Positions 16,339-23,345 of a stretch of 25,257 nt of DNA are shown here, piece after piece. Source of the stretch: UBA3537 sp965658025 (GTDB taxonomy: Bacteria; Bacteroidota; Bacteroidia; Flavobacteriales; Flavobacteriaceae); contig CBFHQL010000022.1 in the NCBI GenBank assembly GCA_965658025.1, forward strand, positions 1 through 25,257, in the 5' to 3' direction. Position 1 is the stretch's first letter. Every line of letters begins with the position of its first letter. Made by a program: the position numbers and the translations under genes. The notes beneath the pieces were generated by a model, which worked only from the letters and a program-made list of their open reading frames with translations, did no database searches and was not told the origin of the DNA.

Positions 16339-17925
16339 ATGTTTGAAATTTCACAATTAAAAGAAAAGAAACTCCCTGAATTACAGGAAATTGCAAAAAA
16401 TTTGAAGGTCCCAAAATTTAGAAGTTTAAAAAAACTAGATTTGATTTATCAAATTTTGGATGTTCAAGCGGCCACGCCTAATGTTGCCCCAAAAACAGAA
16501 TCCAAAACAGACGAAAAAAGACCTCAAAAACAAAAACGCGAACGCGTCCAAAAACCTGCACAAAATCAGCAACAAAATAACGCTGAGCGTTCTCAAGACA
16601 ACACCAAAAAGAACAACACGCACAAAAAACAGTCGAACGACAATGCTAATGCAGCTGCAAAAGAGCAGCAAAACAAACCAAAACAGCAAAAGCAACAAAA
16701 ACATAACAACGGACAAAATCACAAAAACAACAACAATAATAATCATCAACGCAAAGACAATAACGGCAACAAAGACAACCGAAATCGCTACAAAGAACCC
16801 GATTTTGAGTTTGATGCCATCATTGAAAGTGAAGGCGTTTTGGACGTGATGTCTGATGGCTATGGGTTTTTGAGGTCTTCAGACTACAACTACCTTTCGT
16901 CTCCTGATGATATTTATGTTTCACAATCGCAAATTCGTTTGTTTGGATTGAAAAATGGAGATACGGTACTGGGCCATGTGCGTCCACCAAAAGAGGGTGA
17001 AAAATATTTCCCACTCATCAAAGTGAGCAAAATCAATGGACTAGATCCACAAGTGGTACGTGACCGTGTGGCTTTTGAACACTTGACACCACTTTTCCCA
17101 CAAGAAAAATTTAATATCGCTGAAAAACAAAGCACCATTTCGACACGAATTATGGATTTGTTTTCGCCCATTGGAAAAGGACAACGTGGTATGATTGTTT
17201 CGCAACCCAAAACAGGTAAAACCATGCTTTTGAAAGATGTTGCCAATGCTATTGCCGCCAATCATCCAGAGGTGTATCAAATGATTCTTCTCATTGACGA
17301 ACGTCCTGAGGAAGTTACCGATATGCAACGAAATGTACAAGGAGAAGTGATTGCTTCTACTTTTGACAAAGAAGCCCACGAACACGTAAAAATTGCCAAT
17401 ATTGTTTTAGAAAAAGCAAAGCGACTGGTAGAATGTGGCTATGATGTGGTGATTCTTTTGGATTCCATCACACGATTGGCACGGGCTTACAACACGGTAC
17501 AACCCGCTTCTGGTAAAATATTGAGTGGTGGTGTCGATGCCAATGCGTTACACAAACCCAAACGCTTTTTTGGTGCCGCTAGAAAAATCGAAAATGGCGG
17601 TTCGCTGTCCATTATTGCAACAGCATTAACCGAAACAGGTTCTAAAATGGACGAGGTTATTTTTGAAGAATTTAAAGGTACAGGAAACATGGAACTACAG
17701 TTGGATCGTAAAATCTCCAACCGCCGTATTTTCCCTGCAATTGACTTGACGTCTTCAAGTACACGACGAGACGACCTGTTGTTGGACGAAAAAACGGTAC
17801 AACGTATGTGGGTGATGCGCAAATACTTGGCCGACATGAACCCTGTAGAAGCGATGGAATTTATTAATGACCGCTTTAAACAAACCCGAAACAACGAAGA
17901 GTTTTTGATTTCTATGAATGGATAA
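16339..17925 (+). CDS. rho: Transcription termination factor Rho
   Basis: At 528 residues it is about 110 longer than E. coli Rho. Residues 1-45 are the Rho N-terminal SAP-like helix domain. Residues about 46-153 are a disordered insertion dominated by Asn, Gln and Lys. The RNA-binding cold-shock-like domain follows (EGVLDVMSDGYGFLR, 166-179). The ATPase core has Walker A QPKTGKT (289-295), catalytic IDERPEEV, Walker B VILLD (371-375), the Q-loop GKILSGGVD and the C-terminal SSSTRRDDLL. Rho is a hexameric RNA translocase that ends transcription of untranslated RNA. In Bacteroides a comparable disordered insertion has been reported to drive Rho condensation, so this one may do the same. It is a single gene with a strong terminator. 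Confidence 0.97.
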   Translation: MFEISQLKEKKLPELQEIAKNLKVPKFRSLKKLDLIYQILDVQAATPNVAPKTESKTDEKRPQKQKRERVQKPAQNQQQNNAERSQDNTKKNNTHKKQSNDNANAAAKEQQNKPKQQKQQKHNNGQNHKNNNNNNHQRKDNNGNKDNRNRYKEPDFEFDAIIESEGVLDVMSDGYGFLRSSDYNYLSSPDDIYVSQSQIRLFGLKNGDTVLGHVRPPKEGEKYFPLIKVSKINGLDPQVVRDRVAFEHLTPLFPQEKFNIAEKQSTISTRIMDLFSPIGKGQRGMIVSQPKTGKTMLLKDVANAIAANHPEVYQMILLIDERPEEVTDMQRNVQGEVIASTFDKEAHEHVKIANIVLEKAKRLVECGYDVVILLDSITRLARAYNTVQPASGKILSGGVDANALHKPKRFFGAARKIENGGSLSIIATALTETGSKMDEVIFEEFKGTGNMELQLDRKISNRRIFPAIDLTSSSTRRDDLLLDEKTVQRMWVMRKYLADMNPVEAMEFINDRFKQTRNNEEFLISMNG

Positions 17926-17943
17926 TCAACACTAAACCCTAAT

Positions 17944-17972
17944 AAAAAACCCTCCAATGGAGGGTTTTTTTT
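17944..17972 (+). terminator. Intrinsic terminator of rho
   Basis: AAAAAACCCTCC (17944-17955) pairs with GGAGGGTTTTTT (17959-17970), loop AAT, and two more T residues. It begins 18 bases after the rho stop. Confidence 0.9.
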
Positions 17973-18121
17973 GGTGGTAAGGGTCTCGTATATAAAAAGT
18001 AACGGGTTTTAACTTATTAATCTGTCAGATAGCACCAACCTTTAATTTATAGTTTTACGTTTCAAAATAACACTTAAACCGCTATTGCTTATACACAATG
18101 TTCTCTGCTGGCTTTATTCCA
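17973..18121. other. Intergenic stretch downstream of rho and fic
   Basis: No reading frame or terminator for fic is visible. It contains TTGCTTATACACAATGTT followed by CTCTGCTGG (18085-18111). This partly matches, in inverted orientation, the segment on the far side of fic at 19548-19569. The stretch is a plausible left boundary of the accessory insert. Confidence 0.35.
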
Positions 18122-19264
18122 TTATTCCCAAAACTTTTTTAAATAATCATCAAACACAAAAACTCTGTTTCGATTATAGCCAGTAACCTCTTTGAGAATT
18201 TCGGCTTTTATGAAATCTGAAATCAATGAATTAGCAGCATTATAACTTAACTTCATTTCTTCTTTGACTTGATTAACATTAACTATGGGTTTCTTCAATA
18301 AATACTGAAGTAAAATCATAGCACTTTGACTTTTTCTGCCAAATTCTGAATTGATTTTTAGTTCAAGAATATTCTTCATTTCCAAAATATTGGATAGTGT
18401 TTGAGAAGATTTCTCTGCTGTTTCAATTACTCCAACTAAAAAGTATTTCAACCATTGTTTCATATCACTTTTTGTTCTTACGAAAGTCAGATTGTCGTAG
18501 TATAAACTTTTGTTTTTTTCAAAGTAAGCTGATAGGTATAATAAAGGCTTAGTTAATATTTTTTTATCAACTAAAAATAAAGTAATTAATAACCGACCTA
18601 TTCTCCCATTTCCATCTAAAAATGGATGGATTGTTTCAAACTGATAATGGGCAATAGCTATTTTAATTAAATTCGGAACATTAATATCTTCGTTATGGAT
18701 GAAATTCTCCAAGTCACTCATTAATTCTCCGACATAATCTTGATGGGGGGGAATAAAAGTGGCATCTAATAGACTACTTCCTCCAATCCAATTCTGGCTT
18801 GAGCGAAATTCGCCTGGAAGTTTATATTCTCCTCTAACACTATCTAACAAAATTTTGTGTGTTTCTCTCAACAAACGCGATGAGATAGGAAGTTTCTGTA
18901 GCTGCTCTATGGCATCATTCAATGACTTAATATAGTTATTAACTTCCTTCCAGTCATCTTTTCGTTCAGGTGCTATTTCGTCCTCATCCATTAAGGCTTC
19001 ATCCATATTAGTTTGAGTACCTTCAATTCTACTAGATACAACTGCTTCTTTAGTGACGTGGAGTTGAATAAATAGGTCAATATTGGGAACTAACTTAGAG
19101 AATGAATTTAATTCACCTAACTTAATTGCGGCTTTTTCTATTAGTTGATTTAATTTTGGGTCATCCCAAATCCATACATCATTTACTTTTGTAGGAATGA
19201 AAAACTCATATCCTGTATGGCTTTTTTGAAATCGACCTGATATGAAATTTTCAAGTTGTATCAT
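18122..19264 (-). CDS. Class II Fic family AMP transferase with C-terminal winged helix
   Basis: The protein is 380 residues long. The Fic_N domain includes an inhibitory-helix motif SSRIEG (77-82, fitting S/T-xxx-E-G with Glu81). The Fic core has the full catalytic motif HPFLDGNGRIGR (213-224), with His213 and the anion-binding GNGR. The C-terminal region (about 315-370) looks like a winged helix-turn-helix (VNVNQVKEEMKLSYNAANSLI). This is the arrangement of Shewanella SoFic. Such proteins transfer AMP from ATP to target hydroxyls and are held in check by the inhibitory Glu. The target is unknown. There is no separate FicA-type antitoxin nearby. Three copies of GAGATATA lie upstream, suggesting that it, or another factor, represses its promoter. 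It lies in an accessory insert between rho and rpsT. Confidence 0.93.
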   Translation of the reverse strand: MIQLENFISGRFQKSHTGYEFFIPTKVNDVWIWDDPKLNQLIEKAAIKLGELNSFSKLVPNIDLFIQLHVTKEAVVSSRIEGTQTNMDEALMDEDEIAPERKDDWKEVNNYIKSLNDAIEQLQKLPISSRLLRETHKILLDSVRGEYKLPGEFRSSQNWIGGSSLLDATFIPPHQDYVGELMSDLENFIHNEDINVPNLIKIAIAHYQFETIHPFLDGNGRIGRLLITLFLVDKKILTKPLLYLSAYFEKNKSLYYDNLTFVRTKSDMKQWLKYFLVGVIETAEKSSQTLSNILEMKNILELKINSEFGRKSQSAMILLQYLLKKPIVNVNQVKEEMKLSYNAANSLISDFIKAEILKEVTGYNRNRVFVFDDYLKKFWE

Positions 19265-19289
19265 TTTATTAAACTTAAATATAAAACAC

Positions 19290-19379
19290 TATATCTCACT
19301 TTAGAGCTCAAAAGTACAATATATTATTTTATATTCCTAAAAAAATGAATTTATTGAGATATGTAAATTTATATCTCAA
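19290..19379 (-). promoter_or_regulatory. Candidate fic promoter with three GAGATATA operator boxes
   Basis: A -7 box TACTTTTG (complement of 19309-19316) lies 45 bases before the fic ATG. A perfect 9-bp inverted repeat, TTGAGATAT (19354-19362) and ATATCTCAA (19371-19379), lies upstream of the expected -33 region. A third half-site, ATATCTCA (19291-19298), lies just downstream of the expected start of transcription. The sites thus bracket the promoter, which suits repression. Confidence 0.55.
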
Positions 19380-19418
19380 GTTTTTTCATAAGTAGTTTTT
19401 TAAATTATGTATAATAAC

Positions 19419-19556
19419 CCCCGCTACCGCACGATTCTCCTGCACTGAGCTAGTCGAAGTGTATCGTGTGGGGTATTTATTTGGAACGCGAAAGGATTAA
19501 CTTTGTTGAAACCTTTAGGTTCACGTAGTAATCTTCGATTTCGCGCACCAGCGGGG
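19419..19556. repeat. Structured intergenic element, predicted three-way junction
   Basis: This GC-richer island in an AT-rich gap has nested complementarity. The outer stem is CCCCGCT (19419-19425) with AGCGGGG (19550-19556). Arm 1 is 19427-19435 with 19463-19471, capped by an inner hairpin at 19443-19461 (CACTGAGCTAGTCGAAGTG). Arm 2 is CGCGAAA (19487-19493) with TTTCGCG (19539-19545), then GATTA/TAATC (19495-19499 / 19529-19533) and a terminal hairpin around AACCTTTAGGTT. There is no open frame. The CTGAGCTAGTCGAAG core resembles the CTTCGACnnGCTCAG palindromic repeats found dispersed in many genomes. It may be a mobile repeat, a cassette boundary or a structured RNA. Confidence 0.6.
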
Positions 19557-19581
19557 AAACATGTAGCAACTAAATAACTTC

Positions 19582-20013
19582 TTATTTACTTTTATTAAAT
19601 TCTTTAACAATCTCAGAACCATCATAAAATGTCTGAATAATTTTCAGTCGATTATTAATTTCAAAATGTTTTATTTTTTCATCAAATTTTGTTTCTCTCC
19701 ATCTTCCATTAACATTTCCCCAAGTCACTCTATTGTCACTAATTTTAATTTTGTAATCAAATTTTTTTTTGTCGGCTTCTCGTATGTATGATACATAATA
19801 AATTCCATCCTTTTCTTTTACTGTAATTATTTCTGGTGGTTGATCCATAATCGCAGAAATTGTGTATTTAGCAATTTCCAATTCACTAAAAATCTTTTCT
19901 TTTGATTCAACTATTTCCTTTTGGTTATTTACATTTTCATTTTTTTTATTTTTACAGCCAATCATAATAACTATTAAAAATAAAATTCGGACTAAAGTTT
20001 TTAATCTATTCAT
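19582..20013 (-). CDS. Small lipoprotein, unknown function
   Basis: This 143-residue protein has a lipoprotein signal (MNRLKTLVRILFLIVIMIGC, lipobox MIGC, Cys20), then a charged linker KNKKNENVNNQKE. The mature domain (about 45-143) is rich in beta-type sequence: PPEIITVKEKDGIYYVSYIR, KISDNRVTWGNVNGRWRETK and a final QTFYDGSEIVKEF. I recall similar short periplasmic or outer-membrane proteins in unrelated bacteria with the pattern PPEI, YxVSYxR, NRVxW and GRWR, but none with a known role. It is a lone leftward gene in the accessory insert between the structured element and rpsT, very AT-rich. A good promoter was not found. Confidence 0.7.
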   Translation of the reverse strand: MNRLKTLVRILFLIVIMIGCKNKKNENVNNQKEIVESKEKIFSELEIAKYTISAIMDQPPEIITVKEKDGIYYVSYIREADKKKFDYKIKISDNRVTWGNVNGRWRETKFDEKIKHFEINNRLKIIQTFYDGSEIVKEFNKSK

Positions 20014-20165
20014 TATAATTATTTATAACCCCAACCAAAGCTCTCCCAACAACTAAATTGTTAGTATGTACAAAAAATAAAATCTACAGAAATTGTAGGT
20101 CATTCATGCTTTTGAAGAATTAGATTTGGGTTCTTATTCATTCCAAATATAGAAAAAAATCCATA
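20014..20165. other. Intergenic stretch between lipoprotein and rpsT terminator
   Basis: No gene is seen. There are only small inverted repeats: ACTAA/TTAGT near 20055, and CTACA/TGTAG near 20085-20099. Likely holds the lipoprotein promoter. Confidence 0.3.
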
Positions 20166-20200
20166 AAAAAAGGCCTTTCAAACATGAAAGGCCTTTTTTA
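20164..20200 (-). terminator. Terminator of rpsT, probably bidirectional
   Basis: The 15-bp stem 20166-20180 with 20185-20199 has loop AACA and A/T runs on either side (AGGCCTTTCA core). It lies 19 bases after the rpsT stop. Confidence 0.9.
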
Positions 20201-20217
20201 AAATAAGTTTAAAACAA

Positions 20218-20469
20218 TTATAGCTGTGCGATATGGCTTGCCAATTTAGATTTTAAATTTGCCGCTTTATTGTTATGAATAATGTTTCTTTTGGCCAATT
20301 TATCAATCATAGACGCCACAGAAGGAAACGCTTTTTCAGCTTTCTTCTTATCGGTCAACGCACGTAAAGTTTTAATCGCATTACGTGTTGTTTTATGCTG
20401 ATACTTGTTTAGAATACGCTTCGCGTTGTTGCTTCTAATTCTTTTTAATGCGGACTTATGATTTGCCAT
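20218..20469 (-). CDS. rpsT: 30S ribosomal protein S20
   Basis: The 83-residue, Lys/Arg-rich helical protein begins MANHKSALKRIRSNNAKR and contains TRNAIKTLRA and HNNKAANLKSKLASHI, the S20 signatures. It binds 16S rRNA early in 30S assembly. The ATG is 29 bases after the 3' end of tRNA-Glu on the same strand with no terminator between, so tRNA and mRNA very probably share one transcript that is separated by tRNA 3' processing. A strong terminator follows. Confidence 0.96.
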   Translation of the reverse strand: MANHKSALKRIRSNNAKRILNKYQHKTTRNAIKTLRALTDKKKAEKAFPSVASMIDKLAKRNIIHNNKAANLKSKLASHIAQL

Positions 20470-20498
20470 AATGTTCTAAATATTAAACTTTTTATTTG

Positions 20499-20570
20499 TA
20501 GCCCGTAGGGGAATCGAACCCCTCTTACCAGGATGAAAACCTGGCGTCCTAGCCGATAGACGAACGGGCC
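20499..20570 (-). tRNA. tRNA-Glu (anticodon TTC)
   Basis: The 72-nt cloverleaf reads on the complement. Acceptor GGCCCGT pairs with ACGGGCT, with a G-U at the first pair. The anticodon stem CCAGG/CCTGG encloses TTTTCAT (anticodon TTC). The T arm is GAGGG/CCCCT-type with TTCGATT. The discriminator is A; CCA is not encoded. The T loop and D arm (GTCTATCGGCTAGGAC) match the usual bacterial tRNA-Glu. Confidence 0.96.
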
Positions 20571-20636
20571 GTTTTGTTTCGATTTAAATCTGTTGGTTTA
20601 AATTCCAAAACAGCTGCAATATTTCTATTGCGGTTG

Positions 20637-20666
20637 CAAAAATACAACTATTTTTAAATGCTACAA
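20637..20666 (-). promoter_or_regulatory. Promoter of the tRNA-Glu-rpsT unit
   Basis: Leftward -7 box TATTTTTG (20637-20644) with TTG at 20664-20666 and a 19-base spacer, an almost ideal Bacteroidota promoter. It lies in the gap after proS, about 67 bases before the tRNA. The leader contains a small GCAAT/ATTGC hairpin. Confidence 0.7.
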
Positions 20667-20702
20667 CAATCGTGATTGTTTTTTTAGCTTTTTTTGAAAA
20701 TT

Positions 20703-22181
20703 TTAATACGCTTTTGCGAATAAAACACGGCCTTTAGATGGTGCTCCAGAAAACACACAAACGCCAGATTCTTCTGTTGCATCGTAAGGAATACAACGTA
20801 TGGTGGCTTTGGTCGCGTCTTTGATTTTTTGCTCGGTTTCGGCAGTGCCATCCCAATGCGCAGAAATAAATCCGCCTTTGCCCTCTAAAACTTCCTTAAA
20901 TGCATCAAAAGTATCAACCTCAGTAATGTGTGCATCCCTAAAATCAAAAGCTCTTTTGTATAAAGACTCCTGAATTTCTGTGAGTAAATTTTTAATTTCT
21001 TTGGATAATCCTTCCAAAACAAAAGTCGTTTTTGAAAGGGTGTCACGACGTGCGACCTCTACAGTACCTTTTTCCAAATCTTTTGGTCCAATAGCAATAC
21101 GTAACGGTACCCCTTGCAGTTCGTGTTGAGCAAATTTTGCCCCCGGTCTTTGGGTGGTTCTATCGTCATATTTTACACTAATGTGTTCACTGCGAAGTGT
21201 TTTCATAATATCCTGAGCAACAGTGCTTATGGCGTCCAATTGTTCTTCGCTTTTATAAATGGGTACTATGACCACTTGATAGGGGGCTAAATTTGGCGGA
21301 AGTACCAACCCTTGATCGTCGCTGTGTGTCATGATGAGTGCCCCCATCAATCGTGTAGAAACCCCCCACGACGTGGCCCAAACATGATCTTGATCACCAG
21401 CACTGGTCATAAATTTTACGTCAAAGGCCTTAGCAAAATTTTGCCCCAAAAAGTGCGATGTTCCGGCCTGAAGGGCTTTTCCATCTTGCATAAGCGCTTC
21501 AATACAGTAGGTTTCTTCTGCACCTGCAAAGCGTTCGCTTTCTGTTTTTGTCCCTTGAATGACAGGGATAGCCATAAAATTTTGAACAAAATCAGCATAC
21601 ACTTGATTCATTTGTTTGGCCTCGTCTAATGCTTCTTGCTTCGTAGCATGTGCGGTATGTCCTTCTTGCCATAAAAATTCGGCAGTACGCAAAAACAAGC
21701 GTGTACGCATTTCCCAACGCACGACATTGGCCCATTGATTTATCAAAATTGGTAAATCTCTATAGGATTGAATCCAACCTTTATATGTATTCCAAATTAC
21801 GGCCTCACTTGTGGGGCGTACGACAAGCTCCTCTTCGAGTTTTGCTTTAGGATCGACGCGAAGTTTCCCTGGACGTTCAGGGTCATTTTGCAAACGATAA
21901 TGGGTAACGACAGCACACTCTTTGGCAAAACCTTCAGCATTTTTTTCTTCCGCTTCAAACAAACTTTTAGGAACAAACAAGGGGAAATAGGCATTTTGAT
22001 GCCCTGTTTCTTTAAACATGCGGTCGAGTTCTGCTTGCATTTTTTCCCAAATGGCATAGCCATAGGGTTTTATGACCATACAACCACGCACGGCTGAATT
22101 TTCTGCTAAGTCGGCTTTTACCACCAATTCGTTGTACCATTTGGAGTAATCTTCAGCTCTTTTTGTGAGGTTTTTAGGCAT
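20703..22181 (-). CDS. proS: Prolyl-tRNA synthetase, archaeal/eukaryal-type
   Basis: The start at 22179-22181 (MPKNLTKRAEDYSKWYNELV) gives 492 residues and matches the conserved beginning of the family; six extra codons upstream are unlikely. It is the short form without the bacterial editing insertion. Class II motif 1 is around GCMVIKPYGYAIWEKMQ, motif 2 is RTRLFLRTAEFLWQEGHTAH, and motif 3 is near GLVLPPNLAPYQV. The C-terminal zinc-binding-like extension ends in FAKAY. It charges tRNA-Pro with proline. Transcribed leftwards, its divergent neighbour is the W/G/N-repeat lipoprotein. A short palindrome (CACAACTATTGTG, 22197-22209) lies in the gap. Confidence 0.95.
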   Translation of the reverse strand: MPKNLTKRAEDYSKWYNELVVKADLAENSAVRGCMVIKPYGYAIWEKMQAELDRMFKETGHQNAYFPLFVPKSLFEAEEKNAEGFAKECAVVTHYRLQNDPERPGKLRVDPKAKLEEELVVRPTSEAVIWNTYKGWIQSYRDLPILINQWANVVRWEMRTRLFLRTAEFLWQEGHTAHATKQEALDEAKQMNQVYADFVQNFMAIPVIQGTKTESERFAGAEETYCIEALMQDGKALQAGTSHFLGQNFAKAFDVKFMTSAGDQDHVWATSWGVSTRLMGALIMTHSDDQGLVLPPNLAPYQVVIVPIYKSEEQLDAISTVAQDIMKTLRSEHISVKYDDRTTQRPGAKFAQHELQGVPLRIAIGPKDLEKGTVEVARRDTLSKTTFVLEGLSKEIKNLLTEIQESLYKRAFDFRDAHITEVDTFDAFKEVLEGKGGFISAHWDGTAETEQKIKDATKATIRCIPYDATEESGVCVFSGAPSKGRVLFAKAY

Positions 22182-22281
22182 ATTGTTGTAATTTGGCACA
22201 ACTATTGTGTTGTACTATAAAAATTATTTTTACACAAAACTAAGTATTTTTAAAACGTCCAACAATTTAAATTACACTGTC

Positions 22282-23319
22282 ATGAAATTTATTACATTAC
22301 TACAGCGCCACAAATCTGTTCTTTTCGCCCTACTTGGGTTCTCCTTTTTTGCTTCATGTGGATCTTATCAGTATGTTGGCATGTCTGAAGATGGGATTTA
22401 TGGCTCATCCGAATCTGTAGAATACAATACCCCTGTTGAGGACAGTGCAACAGAAAATACTAATGGAAATAGTTATTACAAAGATTATTTTAAAGGTAAA
22501 GCCAATGAGTATAGCAATAACGACTCAAGTGTTTTTACAGACGTAGACGAGTATAACGGGAGCTACGATGAAAACGATCAAAGCTCAGACGAAAATTCCT
22601 ACGCGGGTTGGGGCCAAAATAACGATAGTCAAATTGTAATTAATGTACAAACAAGACCGCTTTATTGGGGGGCATGGGGCTACCCATATTACAACCGTTG
22701 GGGCTGGAACAATTGGGGTTGGAATGTAGGTTGGAATAACTGGGGCTGGAATAATTGGGGTTGGAATGTAGGTTGGAACAACTGGGGTGTTTGGGATCCT
22801 TTTTATTACGATCCATGGATCTCTCCTTATTGGGGTACTTACGGAGCAAATTATTACTACAGACCATACAGAGGTCGTAGTGTAGCATATGTTAATGGAT
22901 ACAGAAATTCTAGAAGTAGAAATTCAAGCTACAGAACAACAAGCTTGGCCAATCGCAGTGCTTTAAGCACCGTTTCCAGAACACGTTCTAGCGCTAACCG
23001 AAGTTCTGCAAGCAGTTCGCGGCGTTCGTACACTACCACACGCCCCACAAGAACAACAAAAACAAGAAGTACAACAACAAGAACAAGGTCTATAAGAAAT
23101 AGTAACGGTACACGAACAACTACACGCTCGGTCAGAACAACTTCACAACCTACAAGAACAACTTCACAACCTACAAGAACGACCACGCGAACACGTTCAT
23201 CGAATTCCAGAAACTCATCATACTCGAGACCGAGATCTACATCAAGGCCAACAACTACTCGATCTAGCAGCAGATCTTCAAGATCTAGAGGAGGGGGAAG
23301 TGTTCGCAGAAGAAATTAA
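22282..23319 (+). CDS. W/G/N-repeat lipoprotein with Arg/Ser/Thr-rich tail
   Basis: The start at 22282 (MKFITLLQRHKSVLFALLGF, then SFFASC) gives 345 residues with Cys26 as likely lipid anchor; an ATG 25 codons upstream would spoil the signal. An acidic linker with Asp, Glu, Asn and Ser (about 33-115) is followed by a Trp/Gly/Asn block at about 133-175 containing two GWNNWGWNVGWNNW units, then Tyr-rich WDPFYYDPWISPYWG. The last about 135 residues are almost entirely Arg, Ser and Thr with little else, highly positive. It resembles unnamed flavobacterial proteins found next to proS and OmpP1. It sits 26 bases upstream of the OmpP1/FadL gene on the same strand, so the two are likely co-expressed at the outer membrane. 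Function unknown. Confidence 0.85.
   Translation: MKFITLLQRHKSVLFALLGFSFFASCGSYQYVGMSEDGIYGSSESVEYNTPVEDSATENTNGNSYYKDYFKGKANEYSNNDSSVFTDVDEYNGSYDENDQSSDENSYAGWGQNNDSQIVINVQTRPLYWGAWGYPYYNRWGWNNWGWNVGWNNWGWNNWGWNVGWNNWGVWDPFYYDPWISPYWGTYGANYYYRPYRGRSVAYVNGYRNSRSRNSSYRTTSLANRSALSTVSRTRSSANRSSASSSRRSYTTTRPTRTTKTRSTTTRTRSIRNSNGTRTTTRSVRTTSQPTRTTSQPTRTTTRTRSSNSRNSSYSRPRSTSRPTTTRSSSRSSRSRGGGSVRRRN
22702..22785 (+). repeat. Two tandem 42-bp repeats in the W/G/N block
   Basis: Copies at 22702-22743 and 22744-22785 differ at only two positions, both silent. They encode GWNNWGWNVGWNNW twice. A second in-frame pair of 21-bp repeats at 23134-23154 and 23155-23175 encodes RTTSQPT twice. Confidence 0.9.
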
Positions 23320-23345
23320 TCCACAGTAAAATTTAAGATTTTAAG

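Noticed and set aside
17487..17957. 156-codon open frame antisense to rho
   Set aside because: It lies wholly within the rho coding strand, has no family resemblance and carries compositional features expected of an antisense shadow.
18122..19264. Two-component Fic toxin-antitoxin pair
   Set aside because: No small FicA-type gene is adjacent; the inhibitory motif SSRIEG is within the Fic protein itself.
22702..22785. CRISPR-like repetition
   Set aside because: Only two directly adjacent in-frame copies, no spacers, and they encode a peptide repeat.
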